From contig NHNW01000109.1 in NCBI GenBank assembly GCA_002786025.1, forward strand, positions 6,667 to 27,634: a stretch of 20,968 nucleotides of DNA, in the 5' to 3' direction. This DNA comes from Zasmidium citrigriseum. Lineage: Eukaryota > Ascomycota > Dothideomycetes > Mycosphaerellales > Mycosphaerellaceae. The position numbers and the translations under genes were made by a program. Under the pieces are notes generated by a model. It was not told the DNA's origin. It saw only the letters and a program-made list of their open reading frames with translations, and did no database searches. Shown here piece by piece: positions 1-9,407 of the stretch (position 1 is its first letter; each line of letters opens with the position of its first letter).

Positions 1-358
1 AACCGATGTTGCCGAGGAGAATGTTGTGGTAGTATACTAAATCGTATGGCCTAATAACTATTATGTAATTCATCGTTATCCTTTTCGCTATCATGTGATC
101 GCTCTTAATCTTATTAAACATCTAGTGGCCGATCGTTATTCATTTAATTATCTCCACGTCGACGAGAAGAATAGCAACGACGGTAAGATGGGCGTTAGCT
201 ACATTATAAGAAACTAATGCTGCCGAGGAGAATGTTGTAGTAGTATACCGAATCGTATGGCCTAATGACTATTATGTAATTCATCGTTATCCTCTTCGCT
301 ATTATGTAATCGCTCTTAATCTTATTAAACATCCAGTGGCTAATCGTTATTCATTTGA
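1..358. repeat. Direct repeat, two 147-bp copies differing only by transitions
   Basis: Copies lie at 1-147 and 212-358. By hand alignment they have no gap and 14 differences, all C/T or G/A. Three pairs of neighbouring changes are CG in one copy against TA in the other; most others are CA/TA or TG/TA exchanges. This is the classic mark of repeat-directed C-to-T mutation after duplication. The 64 bp between the copies is unrelated to what follows the second copy. No gene is recognisable inside. Confidence 0.85.
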
Positions 359-421
359 TCCTCATGTAATCGCTCGTAATTCCTTTAATACTAATGTAAT
401 TAATCGTAGTTGTCTTTATTA
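242..421. repeat. Degenerate 30-bp tandem repeat, about six units
   Basis: Units begin near 242, 272, 302, 332, 362 and 392. Most carry an ATGTAAT core near their start and an ATCGTTAT or GCTCTTAAT core in the middle. The same period is visible in the first copy of the larger repeat (61-150). Thirty bases equals ten codons, so an old coding minisatellite is possible, but no open frame supports it. Confidence 0.55.
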
Positions 422-1329
422 TCTCGTTAATCCATAGCGAGGAGCGGAACAACGACCAAGTTAAAGGATATTAGGCTCGTGTCTCGCGCACCTATACTAA
501 GGAAAGTAGTACTAAAGTCGCCACCCTATCTAGACGAGCTAGTGTTTAGTCTAGTGTACTATACTAATTGTTCGCTCTTATAGACACCTTTTATAGGAAC
601 CACTACACCTATATTCGCTCGCAAATTATATAATACCTACACACATAATCTTTGTTAAAACCCTAACCTCGCTACCTATATGTAGTGCTATACCTATTAG
701 TACGATTAATCCTACCGCAGGCAAGTCGTTCCAACTTTAGACTAATATTAATCGCACTCGTATATACATTGCAAGTAGTCGCATTTCGTTCGCATAGGAG
801 TTTGTAACTAATTGGTTGCAATCCACCCGCAAGCTATGGAGTAGAGTATCGACAACATTTGTTATTTTGTTAATAATAGGCATGGTTCGTAGGTCGGCTA
901 GGAAAGTGTACGGCACCTTTATCGTAGTAGACACCTAACGGTCTCGACTTCGATGTAGACATACTAACATGTTCTCCGGGCTCCTTACTAGCTATTCCGT
1001 ATGCTCTAGTAGTAATATCCGACTCTTTTTAATGTCTATCACCGGCAGCGATATATAGCGTGCGGTATTCGGTTTCGATAGGGGGTTTCTAAACTAGTTA
1101 GTTCGATGTAGCTATTACATGTTACTATGCGCTAGCTTGTCTTTACTCTATCGCTCGTCTTTACTTCGATACTAGTCTATACGTACCGTAGTATTTAGAC
1201 GCTCGATTGCTTAATATCCTTCTTAACATAACACCCCTTATTTCCTACCCTGTTTCGACTAATTGGCTTTAAAGTACATCAATTACACCAATCTTCCCTC
1301 CTCATCCATCCAATTAGTTAACAAATTTA
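422..1329. other. No clear gene; faint coding signal at 760-1130 (+)
   Basis: A plus-strand frame from about 760 to 1130 is interrupted only by TAG and TAA and carries an octamer block at 808-815 (CTAATTGGTTGCAATCC), which resembles the block at 8247. The signal is too weak to call a gene. A reversed, degenerate copy of the downstream dyad element (GGTTTCTAAACTAGTTAG) lies at about 1085-1102. Further octamers are at 1259-1266 and 1310-1317, just before the next gene. Nothing else is recognisable. Confidence 0.3.
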
Positions 1330-2102
1330 ACTTCGAGCCTCTTTAGTATAGCCGACAACATAGACAACTACGCTAACGACACTACCTCCACCCTACGCTA
1401 TAAGCATCCCGTCCTCGCTATCGACCGCAATACTACGGCCGCCCGTACTAGCGATGGAAAGACTATCGCCGCTAACCCGCCCCCCGTCGTTAACGAGGAG
1501 CTTAACGCTAAGACTACCTATAACCTCGAACTATTACGCCTAGGTATACTCGCTATATGTAGTAGTTAGGCGTGGTTCGAGTTCTACCTTTCGGTCGTCG
1601 TCTACACGTTAAGCCGTATGTTCCTAAGTTGCGATAATCCGTCTTGTCTCGTACTAACGTTTCTATAGGCATTATGCATCTAAGCGTAGAGACTCGGGGT
1701 AATCTCCTTCTCGTTACTAGTCTCGCCCGTAAGCACGAGTCCGCCCTCGATAGTATAGCTCTGGCGTCCTTTAAGAGTACTATTACCTCCGCTTAAGATA
1801 AGGTGGAGCATACGGACGTTATTACGCCTAGTAGTAATATTATAATATTCGACGGCTACTACTACCTAGAGGAAGTCGAGTCCTTCGTTAATAGTAGGAC
1901 TAGTAGGCGTAGTAAGCTTACCTCCCTAAGTAATGTCGCATAGGAGGTCGATGCCTAATTCGCTAAGGCTACGGCTACTCCTAGTAACTCGACCGACGAC
2001 GCCGACACTATAGAGGGCCTTTAGTAAGAGCTAGGGGTGTCTGTTGTTATCCCTTCTAAGACTATACGTGGATAGCCGGTCTTAGTAAGAAATCTACTAT
2101 AA
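1330..2102 (+). pseudogene. TAG-interrupted two-exon gene, product unknown
   Basis: The frame from 1330 to 1615 joins, across an intron at 1616-1668, to a frame running from 1669 to a TAA at 2100-2102. Splicing restores a continuous reading phase (phase 1, an Arg codon made of c + gc). The third-position pattern is typical coding and the product would be about 240 residues. Interruptions are TAG at 1564 and in the stretch around 1940-2024, plus TAA near 1795, 1957 and 2025. No in-frame ATG is left at the 5' end, so the start is approximate. Around the splice the peptide reads FYLSVVVYTLSR then IMHLSVE, resembling FLSIVV and KIASLS at the equivalent place in 2999-3812, so the two may be distant paralogues. 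The C-terminal part is Ser/Thr/Asp rich. No known domain is recognised. Confidence 0.6.
1616..1668 (+). other. Spliceosomal intron, 53 nt, phase 1
   Basis: Donor GTATGT, branch site TACTAAC at 1652-1658 and acceptor TATAG are all consensus for filamentous ascomycetes. Removing it joins two coding-like frames without a shift. The signals are intact even though the exons carry stops. Confidence 0.85.
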
Positions 2103-2998
2103 GAGGTAGGAGCCGGTTAGGATCGGAGTTCTTAACCAATTGGACTAACGGCTAGCTATTATCTAAGTCTCGTCTAATTGGTAGAAAAGTTTATGAAAAT
2201 GCTATATAGTATAAACACTTTGATTTCATATTCACTCTCTTATGTTTTAAGCTTGGCCTTGCTAAGGGTTACTAAATGCCCCCTAAAGCATATTATATGT
2301 TAGCGATTATTGTACTCGTGCTCGACCGCAAGACATGCATACCTTGCTAGTATACTATAGGTAGACGTATTTATAGTATTGTGGATGTAGGGTATGCGTA
2401 CGAAAAGGATGTTAATGTAGTAGTCGATTCCTCTATACTAAGTGCATTCTAGTTAATTCCAAGCTTTCTGGTTCCTTCATTTCTCGTTAGTTTGTTCTAT
2501 TCCGTTATAGATGTCTTTTATATGTTGTCCACCTACGACTTGTTTGTCTCTTTGGTAGCGTCCATTCATTGGCTCTTGTGTGTCGTTTCTCCGGCTTTTA
2601 TCGGGTGTCGGTCGATATGTAGGGTGTGTAGGCCCTATCTAGCGTCTACTATATCGCTCTTTTGAACCTACCGACTATATCCCCTGTTCGTGGCGGGATT
2701 AGAATAACTATTAGGCAGGAATTCGATCGGCATCGTCCATTGTACTAAACGCTTCCTTAACCGATTAAATAGCCGACGTTCTTAGCTAATTGGGTCTATG
2801 TAATTTGCCGCCGTTAACATTTACTTATCTCGTAGCTTCGGAAGCTTCACGTGCGTACGATTCTACGGCCCGAGCTTCGCGAGCATAAATGTTCGCTTCT
2901 ATACTCTCCTCTTTCTTCCACTTCGCACAACTCGTTAACCCTCTTCTCGTCTACTTAGTTTAGAATTCCGAAGTCTACTATTTATTACACTCTTCTGT
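2103..2998. other. Intergenic; octamer elements and promoter-like AT-rich DNA
   Basis: Octamers lie at 2136-2143 (CCAATTGGACTAACGG), 2174-2181 (CTAATTGGTAGAAAAG) and 2786-2793. From about 2190 to 2290 the DNA is AT-rich. From about 2880 it becomes pyrimidine-rich, as fungal 5' leaders often are, leading into the next gene. No convincing reading frame was found. Confidence 0.4.
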
Positions 2999-3812
2999 CC
3001 ACCTAGTTGGACACAATCCCCTACGCATCTTACCGACCGTATCGCCGTTATAACCGACAAGCGTAAGAAGGCCGCTAAGGCTATAGAGAGCGAGCCGACC
3101 TAGGACGATAGTTCGAAGACTAGACCGCCTGCGTCCGCTTCTAAGGAGCCTTTTAAGGTCCCGCTCCTCTTCTTCGACCTAGCTGCTACTACTAATGCCG
3201 CTTCCGCCGCCGAGTCTAAGCCGCCCGCTATCGACAAGGATCTTGACTTAGCTCTCTTAGCCGCGAGCACCGCCTTTGTCGACAGCGAGTTAGCCGAGGA
3301 AGGCACGTACGAGTAGTTCGACTGTTTCTTAAGCATCGTAGTGTAGGCTATTAGTAGTAAGCTTATTTAATTACTCGAGTCTATTCTTTCCTAATACTAA
3401 TTCGTATGTTGTAGAGATTGCTTCGCTCTCTAAGAACACTAGCGGCCAATTCATCCGCATAGCTAGAGACATCCGCGCTTACGAGAAGATACTAGATAGT
3501 CTTAGTAACTAGGACTTCGCCGACAAGGTTATTAGCGCCTGCCTCGCGATCGAGACCTCTAGCATCCGACTCCGTAGTAGCACCCTCTTCCGCTTCGGTA
3601 GCAACTTTACGCCCGAGTATGCCGCCTAGGTAGTCGTAGCTAGCATGCGAGCAGCCCGCGAGTAGTCGTCTTCTAGTCCTAGCGGTACCGGTTCTAGTAA
3701 GTAGTAGGGAGGTCTGCCTTATCCTACCGTAAGAGTAGGTACTATCGACTACATCTGCACTTCTCTACTCGACTACCTATAGCCTAGGGCGGTCTACGAT
3801 CTAATACATTAA
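2999..3812 (+). pseudogene. TAG-interrupted two-exon gene with Ala/Lys-rich N-terminus
   Basis: Exon 1 (about 2999-3356) and exon 2 (3415-3812) share one phase across a phase-1 intron and end on TAA at 3810. I count nine in-frame TAG, no internal TAA and no TGA, so every interruption fits a former CAG (or CTGG) site. The N-terminal half is basic then Ala/Ser/Glu rich (KRKKAAKAIE; AASAAESKPPAIDKD), suggesting a disordered region. The part after the intron is mixed charged and hydrophobic, probably helical (QFIRIARDIRAYEKILDSL). The start is uncertain: no in-frame ATG is preserved, and the frame stays open to at least 2999. The strand is chosen on codon pattern; an open minus-strand frame at 3100-3336 is its shadow. 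The splice neighbourhood resembles that of 1330-2102. The product is unrecognised. Confidence 0.65.
3357..3414 (+). other. Spliceosomal intron, 58 nt, phase 1
   Basis: Donor GTAAGC, branch-like TACTAAT and acceptor GTAG. The join yields an AAG codon and keeps the downstream frame coding-like for 131 codons. Confidence 0.75.
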
Positions 3813-4240
3813 GACTAATTGGACGGACTAGGATAACTAGATGCATTGCTTCCAATTAGTTTCGAAATCGGCATATTACGGTCTATAGTATAATTATGGG
3901 AAATTGTACTTAATCGTCTTTCTTCTCGTGTTACAACCTCCGTCGTCTATTGTCGCTTTACTAATCCCTACTTGCCTTATATCCTTCTGTCCGTCTTCTA
4001 TCTACTAATTTGTAGATTATTACTACGTAGTAATCGAATTACAACGTCGCTAGTCGTAACTCCAGCTATTGTCTATCGCTGTAATAGTAGGGTGTCTAAT
4101 TTATAAACCGTCTATATACTAGCCTAGGGGTTTTGCCGAGGCTACCCTCTTTAGTTTGTTTACGTGTTGCGGTTGTCTTCGCTACTCTTTCACGACGTGT
4201 TCGCTAGTTCGCCTCTTCGCCGTCTAGCATTCTTATTTAT
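3813..4240. other. Intergenic with two octamers directly after the preceding gene
   Basis: An octamer begins three bases after the stop of the preceding gene (3815-3822, CTAATTGGACGGAC) and a second lies at 3852-3859 (CCAATTAGTTTCGAAATC). The rest shows no gene. Confidence 0.4.
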
Positions 4241-4654
4241 TATCAAACTTAGCTAGTTTATATCCTTCTTATCTAGTTAGACTAGCTACTCTGCCTTATC
4301 GCCGCCGACGCTAGGTGTATGCGTAGTAAGACTAGTATAGACCGCATAGCCTCGGATCGTAGTGCGGTAGGCGATAGACCTACCCTCTATTAGTCGTCTG
4401 CCTACCGTCCACGTTGTCTGTTTGTCCTCGACCTACATGTAATCGTAGACTAGCTAAATCGTTACCTCGCTAGCGCGAGGCTAGGCAACGATGTAGTTCG
4501 TTATACTACATTGTAGTACATCGTAGATCGCCTCGATAGTCCCACGCTCGCCGCTAGCTAGCTAGTGTAGTAGTTGTAGTTGTTTTGTAATGTAGTAGAG
4601 GAGTACGCCCTAGGTTTTAAATCCCCTCTTCTTCCCTACCCCTATCTACGCTAA
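4241..4654 (+). pseudogene. TAG-interrupted gene remnant, about 135 codons
   Basis: One plus-strand frame runs from about 4241 to TAA at 4652. It is broken only by TAG, and these cluster in the last third (a run near 4556-4585). The peptide between stops is coding-like, for example RCMRSKTSIDRIASDRSAVG and LNRYLASARLGNDVV, and ends in an aromatic/proline tail (LLPYPYLR). No start codon can be fixed and no family is recognised. The length would suit a small protein or the C-terminal part of a larger one. Confidence 0.45.
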
Positions 4655-4748
4655 TATTCTCTAGGTGGATGTTTAGTCTCTATTTCTATCAAGACCACAC
4701 TCTTGCGATTTGCGGGCGTTGTTCGCTAATAGCTATACGCTCTCCCTG

Positions 4749-4768
4749 TCGGGCCGGGGCTATATAAA
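4749..4768 (+). promoter_or_regulatory. TCGGGCCGG motif directly followed by a TATA box
   Basis: TCGGGCCGG at 4749-4757 is followed by TATATAAA at 4761-4768. The same GC-rich motif recurs at 13091, 14498 and 15802, each time upstream of a gene unit, which suggests a shared core-promoter block. Here a weakly coding frame also runs through it, so promoter identity is uncertain. Confidence 0.35.
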
Positions 4769-5161
4769 GTCGTTCGTCGGGCGCTCTATAGAGTCGAGAC
4801 TATTGCGGTAGTCTACGACGACGGACGTATCTAGCGTCTCGCTAGCTATCTCACGGAGTGCTACTCGGAAGCGGTGTTATCTACGGACGGAGTAGATCGT
4901 GTTTGGCAGCGGTCGAGACGTCTCGAAGACATACGCGGTTAAGTGTAGTTTGTGTAGTATCGGCTTTGTTTATAGGCCGCTTTAGGTACCGCGATAGCTT
5001 TTGCTTATAGGTTCGTATTAGCGCTTTTGCGGGTAGTAGTGCAATAGTTGCTCTTAGGGACATAGATAAGGTGGATGTAGTAGTCTAATACATTACGATC
5101 GACTTTCCGCGATGTTAACGTTTAGCGACGTTATAACTAGCTGCTTACCTGCTTACTTTAA
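4769..5161 (+). pseudogene. Coding-like stretch, product and strand uncertain
   Basis: A plus-strand frame is coding-like from 4769 to a TAA at 4940 (peptides RALYRVETIAVVYDDGRI and CYSEAVLSTDGVDRVWQR) with one TAG, and continues more weakly, with many TAG, to TAA at 5159. The minus strand of the same DNA is open at 4881-5063 for 60 codons and is Lys/Arg/Thr-rich, so the strand is not settled. A CAG codon survives in the plus frame near 4909, unusual for this window. No family is recognised. Confidence 0.3.
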
Positions 5162-5216
5162 AGCGGGTCTTCTAATAATACACATAACAGTTGCTCGTCC
5201 CTAGGATACTCTATAT

Positions 5217-5732
5217 CTTACTCTTCTTCCTCGCCTCGCCCGATGCCATTACTAGGCTACTTATTACTAGACCTTCTGCCTCCTAGTTGTCTGTCTAGTA
5301 GTCGCTATAGCGACTATTAACGCCGCTACGACACTATTTAATGCTAATGTCCTCGGCGATCCCTTACTCTAGACTAAACGCGAAGTCGATAGCTTCTTTC
5401 GCCTTAGCGCTCCCTTGCTTCTCCGACACGAGAGACCTACCCTCCGCCTTACCGTAGTCTAACCGCTATTAGAAGCGCTCGATTATTACGACGTCGATAG
5501 CTACGTCCTCCTACTCGCTGTCGATACGTTATCTATTCGCGAAGATTTTAATGTCCTTTACCTAAACACGAGGGCTGCCGTTATGTACTATATCCTCCGT
5601 CTCCGCTAACTCTTACCTTCTCTACTATTATACTACCCTACACTTGGATCCCTATTAAACTCTACATCGATTATAGACAATCCCCTGCCTTAGGTCATCC
5701 ACGCTAGTTGCCGCGCTCCCGACACTCCTTAA
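5217..5732 (+). pseudogene. TAG-interrupted gene for a possibly secreted small protein
   Basis: The plus frame runs from about 5217 to a TAA at 5607 and, if that TAA was CAA, to TAA at 5730 (about 170 codons). Near the N-terminus, at about 5268-5315, is a strongly hydrophobic stretch (FCLLVVCLVVAIATINA) followed by small residues. That looks like a signal peptide with an Ala-X-Ala-like end, or a membrane anchor. The following domain contains KREVDSFFRLSAPLLL and YYDVDSYVLLLAVDTL. Interruptions are TAG and TAA; the initiator ATG is not preserved. A secreted small protein is my inference from the hydrophobic segment only. A short open piece at about 5758-5845 (peptide RYWFIAYRRAVSLATIDGY) might be further coding sequence in another phase. 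Confidence 0.45.
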
Positions 5733-6687
5733 AGTCTAAATTGACGATACTCGCTAGTACTACACTCGACTTCCAATTTCACGTTATTGGTTTATTGCCT
5801 ATCGACGCGCTGTCTCCCTCGCGACGATAGACGGCTATGTAGAGGGTTAATCTACCTAGCCGGCTCGGTAAGGAATTAAACATTATACCGTCTATTATAA
5901 GCGGGATTATACAACTAATGTCCTATACATAACATACAATACAAGCGCGAGACGAAGATTGTACCTAGTTAGATAAATAGTACTTAGTGCTATCGAAGCT
6001 CTAAGTTTGCAACCAAGTAGTTTAGATGTTAGTCTTTCTCTAGTGTCTTAGCGTCTTCGCTCTCTTTAAAGAAGTCGCTTAACACGCCCGACAACCTATA
6101 GCGCATGGGAACCCGACCGACGACTAGGAAAATACACCTAGTTAGACTAGCGAATCCCCTATAAACGAAATTTGGACTTAGAAACCAATTGGCCCCGATG
6201 TTCGCTCCCTCTCCGCTCCTATCTACCTATTACACCCTGCGAATACGTAGCCCCGCCTTCTTCGACATATAAGAACATCTAATGCTATCGTAGTGTCGTT
6301 GAAAGCATATAAGCGCTACTGTCGACGGTGATCTTAGCTAATTGGACGGAACTATCGTTGTCGCCGCTACCGCCGCCGCCTGTCGCGTATATAGAAGGCA
6401 CGGCCCGTTAGTATAGGGGTCTAGCGCTCGGTTCTCGCGTACTATTTAACCTCGTCCTTCGACCTCCAACCTTTCTCTCTACGACAACTACTAACACTGC
6501 CTCTTAGTTGTCCAATTGGCTGCGATTTCCCTTCCTCCGCCCTTCTTAGACACTCCGAACTTCACTTGGACAGAAACACTTACAACATTCATCCAACTAG
6601 CTACAATCTTCTCCTTTTACTACTAAACACATACTTTAACGATACTTTAACATATCTACATCTCGACTAACTAGCCCTAAAATCACT
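5733..6687. other. Intergenic, 5' region of the 6688 gene
   Basis: Octamers occur at 6185-6192, 6338-6345 (CTAATTGGACGG) and 6512-6519. The last belongs to the 5' type (CCAATTGGCTGCGATTTCC) and lies about 175 bp before the ATG at 6688. A related block (CCAACTAGCTACAATC) is at about 6594. A stretch at 6402-6470 has a chance likeness to tRNA internal boxes (see rejected items). Pyrimidine-rich DNA precedes the gene. No gene was found apart from the short coding-like piece near 5758-5845. Confidence 0.35.
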
Positions 6688-7650
6688 ATGAAGCTAAACA
6701 TTAAGAACCTCTCCTCTTCCGGTTAGCCCTGCCTACATTAGTCTAGCAAAGATCTTACCGTCCTCCTTAGTAACACTTCGTATACTCTACCTACTACCGC
6801 TAGTAAGGCCCCTCGTAAGGCCCTACGCAAGACCCTATCGAAGATTGCACCCGAGATAGCTAGCGGAGACGAGGAGAGTTCCGACAATAAGGGCAGTATG
6901 TATAGTAATAAGTACTTCGCCTTCGACAACGTCCCTAAGCCGTCTAACGTTATCGAGAACGCCCATCCCGACGTAGCTCCTACTCTTAACAACTTCTAGC
7001 GCGAGCATAAGCAAGACTACACTCTTAAGAAGTTTAGCCTCCTAGGACAGTAGTAGCGTTAGCTACGTAAGTAGGATAAGGAGAGCGAAACGCTCTTCCT
7101 AGGCGCTAAATCTGCCCCGCTACGCTAGACTAAGCGTAAGCGGGCCCGTAACGACGTTGGAGGTCGTGTCCCCGTCCCGGAGAACGTTCTCGTCGATCCT
7201 AAGCACCTATATCGTCTATGGACGGGAGCCGACTCTGCCTCTGTCGATGTCCTCGCCAAGCGCTATCTTAAGGAGTCTATGTACGAGACCGTAGGCAGCG
7301 TCGTTAGTGCTCTCCAGGTCATCGTCGACGCCTAGGTCGAGCGTAGTAGAGGTACGAGTCGATAGGTTAAGGTGGTAGAGACTATAGCTGCGATAATCCT
7401 TACTAGTATGTTAGATTCTCTCACCTGTTTTGCTTTGTAATGCTAATGTTTATTAGGTGCTGCTACTCTCGCTACTATCTAGCGCAACTATGCCGTGTTT
7501 ATTAGTTAGCGTCTCGTTAAGTATAGCAAGTACGAGGCTTTCCCTTTTAACGATAAGGACGTTAAGGCCTAGCTAGAGCATGTTAGCCTAAGCCTCGCGC
7601 ATACCGACTAGCCTTAGATAGCAGTAGCTCGCCCTCGTCCAACGGGCTAA
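6688..7650 (+). pseudogene. TAG-interrupted two-exon gene with intact ATG, intron and TAA stop
   Basis: This is the best preserved gene body in the window. An ATG at 6688 in a reasonable context (cactATGa) opens a frame of 239 codons, a phase-1 intron follows at 7406-7456, and 64 more codons end on TAA at 7648. I count 15 in-frame TAG, no internal TAA, no TGA and no frameshift; two CAG codons remain (before the TAG pair near 7049, and near 7317). The predicted protein is about 303 residues and hydrophilic. It has an acidic, Ser-rich stretch (EIASGDEESSDNKGS), then SNKYFAFDN, then a basic cluster TKRKRAR near residue 150 that could be a nuclear localisation signal. The C-terminal half looks helical (KRYLKESMYETVGSVVSAL). 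No domain is recognised. The start is chosen because it is the first in-frame ATG and upstream codons lose the coding pattern. Confidence 0.7.
7406..7456 (+). other. Spliceosomal intron, 51 nt, phase 1
   Basis: Donor GTATGT, branch-like GCTAATG and acceptor TTAG. It contains the only TAA codons that would otherwise break the frame, and its removal makes an AGT codon and restores the phase. Confidence 0.8.
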
Positions 7651-8464
7651 GTTGGACACTATATGCATAAACGAGCACTACATATGTAGCATATTTACTA
7701 CTAGGTGCGGTTAGGACAGGTTTAATGTTAGTTAAGAGAATTCGACCAATTGGCTACGATTTCCTTCTATTGTGTTCCCTTATTTATCTTTTTTTCATTG
7801 TCTTATTATCTTCTTACGTCCGGTCGGAGTTTCTTGTAGCTCCTGTTAGCTATCTGTTCGAAATTCGGATTACGGTGTTACGTATACGTAGTACCTTTTT
7901 ATATCGCCTATATTTCCTCCGTGCTATTATTCTCTTCCACTTACACTTTTACAGATTTCCACCACTTTACTTTTACGCTCGTCGCCGTGTTGCGTTTAAT
8001 TCATATTTAATCGCACATAATTTGCACGTGTATTATTTTAGGTGTTTGTAATCTTTTGGTTAACCTCCTTTATATGTCCCTTTCCTTCACATGTTACCTA
8101 CGGAAACTGCCGGAAACCCCGATTCATTCACATGTTTATTTACTCTATTTAGGCTTCTTTACTTTCCGGATAGACTTCTTATTTTTATGCTACTAATATA
8201 CCGTCTTTCTTCTTCCGACAACAACTATCTACCCTCAATCGCTTAACTAATTGGTTGCGAATTCCTTCGATCTCGCCGTCCTTTTACTACCGTTTAGCTA
8301 ACTAGTTAAGAAACTCCTTCTAACACCTTCTACGCCTACTACTAGCTATAGCTCCGGTTCCTAACTAACTAGGCTAGAAGTCCCCCTCCGACCCGCTCGA
8401 GCAACTATTATCTTAGTCTGCTGCGACCGAAGACATACTATTAACCACCTTGCATACCTAACTA
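7651..8464. other. Intergenic, pyrimidine-rich leader DNA with two 5'-type octamers
   Basis: The 5'-type blocks CCAATTGGCTACGATTTCC (7746) and CTAATTGGTTGCGAATTCC (8247) lie here. The DNA between them is rich in C and T. A 108-codon open frame at 7725-8051 is very hydrophobic but is best explained by this composition. Codons upstream of 8465 (from about 8289) are weakly coding-like in the frame of the next gene. Confidence 0.4.
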
Positions 8465-9407
8465 ATGTCTACTATATGGAGTAGTCTTATCGAGTCTATA
8501 TTAGCTACCGATACTACGCCTAGGATAGGCTTAGACGATTAGTATTTCGCGTTTAATGGACTCGTCGAACGGATTTAGATTAGTCTGTTCACACCTTTGT
8601 ATCGCTTCTTCGTCTACTTCTACTAACAATCCGGAGTAGACAATATATAGACTATGTACGCCGACGACCTCTCTCTACTACGCTAGGTCGCCTCTAAAGC
8701 ATCTAAGTTGCTACCTTCCAACATAGTGTATTCTCGCACGCAGAAGCGCTCTAAGGACAAGATCTAGTAGTTGTCGACCTTCCACCTAACGCTTATACTA
8801 CGCCCTGCCGCCTACTCGCCCCTATAGCCTCTAGGCTTTACGTTACGAGTTCTCTAGGCCCCGAATTCTAACTCTCCGCCGACCGTCGACGAGCGTAGTC
8901 GTGAATTGCTCGCTATAGTTAACTCTAGTACTATGCCCGCTATATAGGCGCTCGACATCCTCTTTAGCACCTAGCGTACGGAGACTAAGATAGGTCGGCC
9001 TAGTTTAGACGAGTAGCTCTTTACCGTCTCTAAGATGTCTAACAAGGTAGCGAAAGGTAAGTTAAGGCCATTACTTCTTAACACCGTGCACACGTGCTTA
9101 TTTGTATCTAGACCTCCCCTATCTCTCCCTCGGCGACCGCGTAGCGGCTAGCTATTGCTTTAGTTATTTCGAGCCGCTTATTCGGTCGTCTAGTAGCTCC
9201 GAGCGCAACAAGAACGCTGCCTACGTCGCCTATACCTTAGCGACCCTAGAGTTCGCCGTCTCGACTACTACATCTACGAGTAGTTCTTCTAGACCGCATT
9301 AGCAATCTGCCGACTCTAATCCCCGATCTCTCGGCTAAGCTCCTACTAGCTGGAATCGTAAGGAGCGTAAGCGGAATAAGGAAATTATTCGGGTGCCGTA
9401 CCGGTAA
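8465..9407 (+). pseudogene. TAG-interrupted two-exon gene with basic C-terminus
   Basis: An in-frame ATG at 8465 leads a coding-like frame to 9056. A phase-1 intron (9057-9111) joins it to exon 2 (9112-9407). Exon 1 is broken by about eleven TAG and one TAA, exon 2 by TAG at 9300, an internal TAA and a final TAA at 9405; there is no TGA. The product would be about 295 residues. Recognisable features are only compositional: a YFAFNGLVERI segment (compare YFAFDN in 6688-7650), a Ser/Thr-rich run near 9260-9298 and a basic C-terminus NRKERKRNK that may be nuclear targeting. Translation may begin further upstream because codons from about 8289 also look coding-like. The function is unknown. Confidence 0.6.
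9057..9111 (+). other. Spliceosomal intron, 55 nt, phase 1
   Basis: Donor GTAAGT is a perfect consensus and the acceptor is TCTAG, with a branch-like CTTAAC at about 9077-9082. The join creates a GAC codon and links two coding-like frames. Confidence 0.8.

Noticed and set aside
1..421. CRISPR-like array
   Set aside because: The 30-bp units are directly adjacent, degenerate and without unique spacers, and the organism is a fungus.
737..934. Minus-strand open frame of 65 codons
   Set aside because: No coding pattern or promoter. The plus strand shows a slightly better, still weak, signal.
3100..3336. Minus-strand open frame of 78 codons
   Set aside because: Shadow of the plus-strand gene at 2999-3812, which has a matching intron and a continuous coding pattern.
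6402..6470. tRNA-like stretch (TTAGTATAGGGGTCTAG box A, CTTCGACC box B)
   Set aside because: The boxes are suitably spaced, but no acceptor stem or anticodon stem can be paired, and the position matches the leader region of other genes. A decayed tRNA-derived element cannot be excluded.
6738..6992. Minus-strand open frame of 84 codons
   Set aside because: Shadow of the plus-strand gene at 6688-7650, which has ATG, intron and stop in consistent phase.
7725..8051. 108-codon plus-strand open frame, very hydrophobic
   Set aside because: The DNA is C/T-rich leader sequence; its low G content removes stops and yields Leu/Phe/Tyr/Ser codons. No coding-type codon pattern, and it spans a 5' octamer block that is elsewhere upstream of genes.
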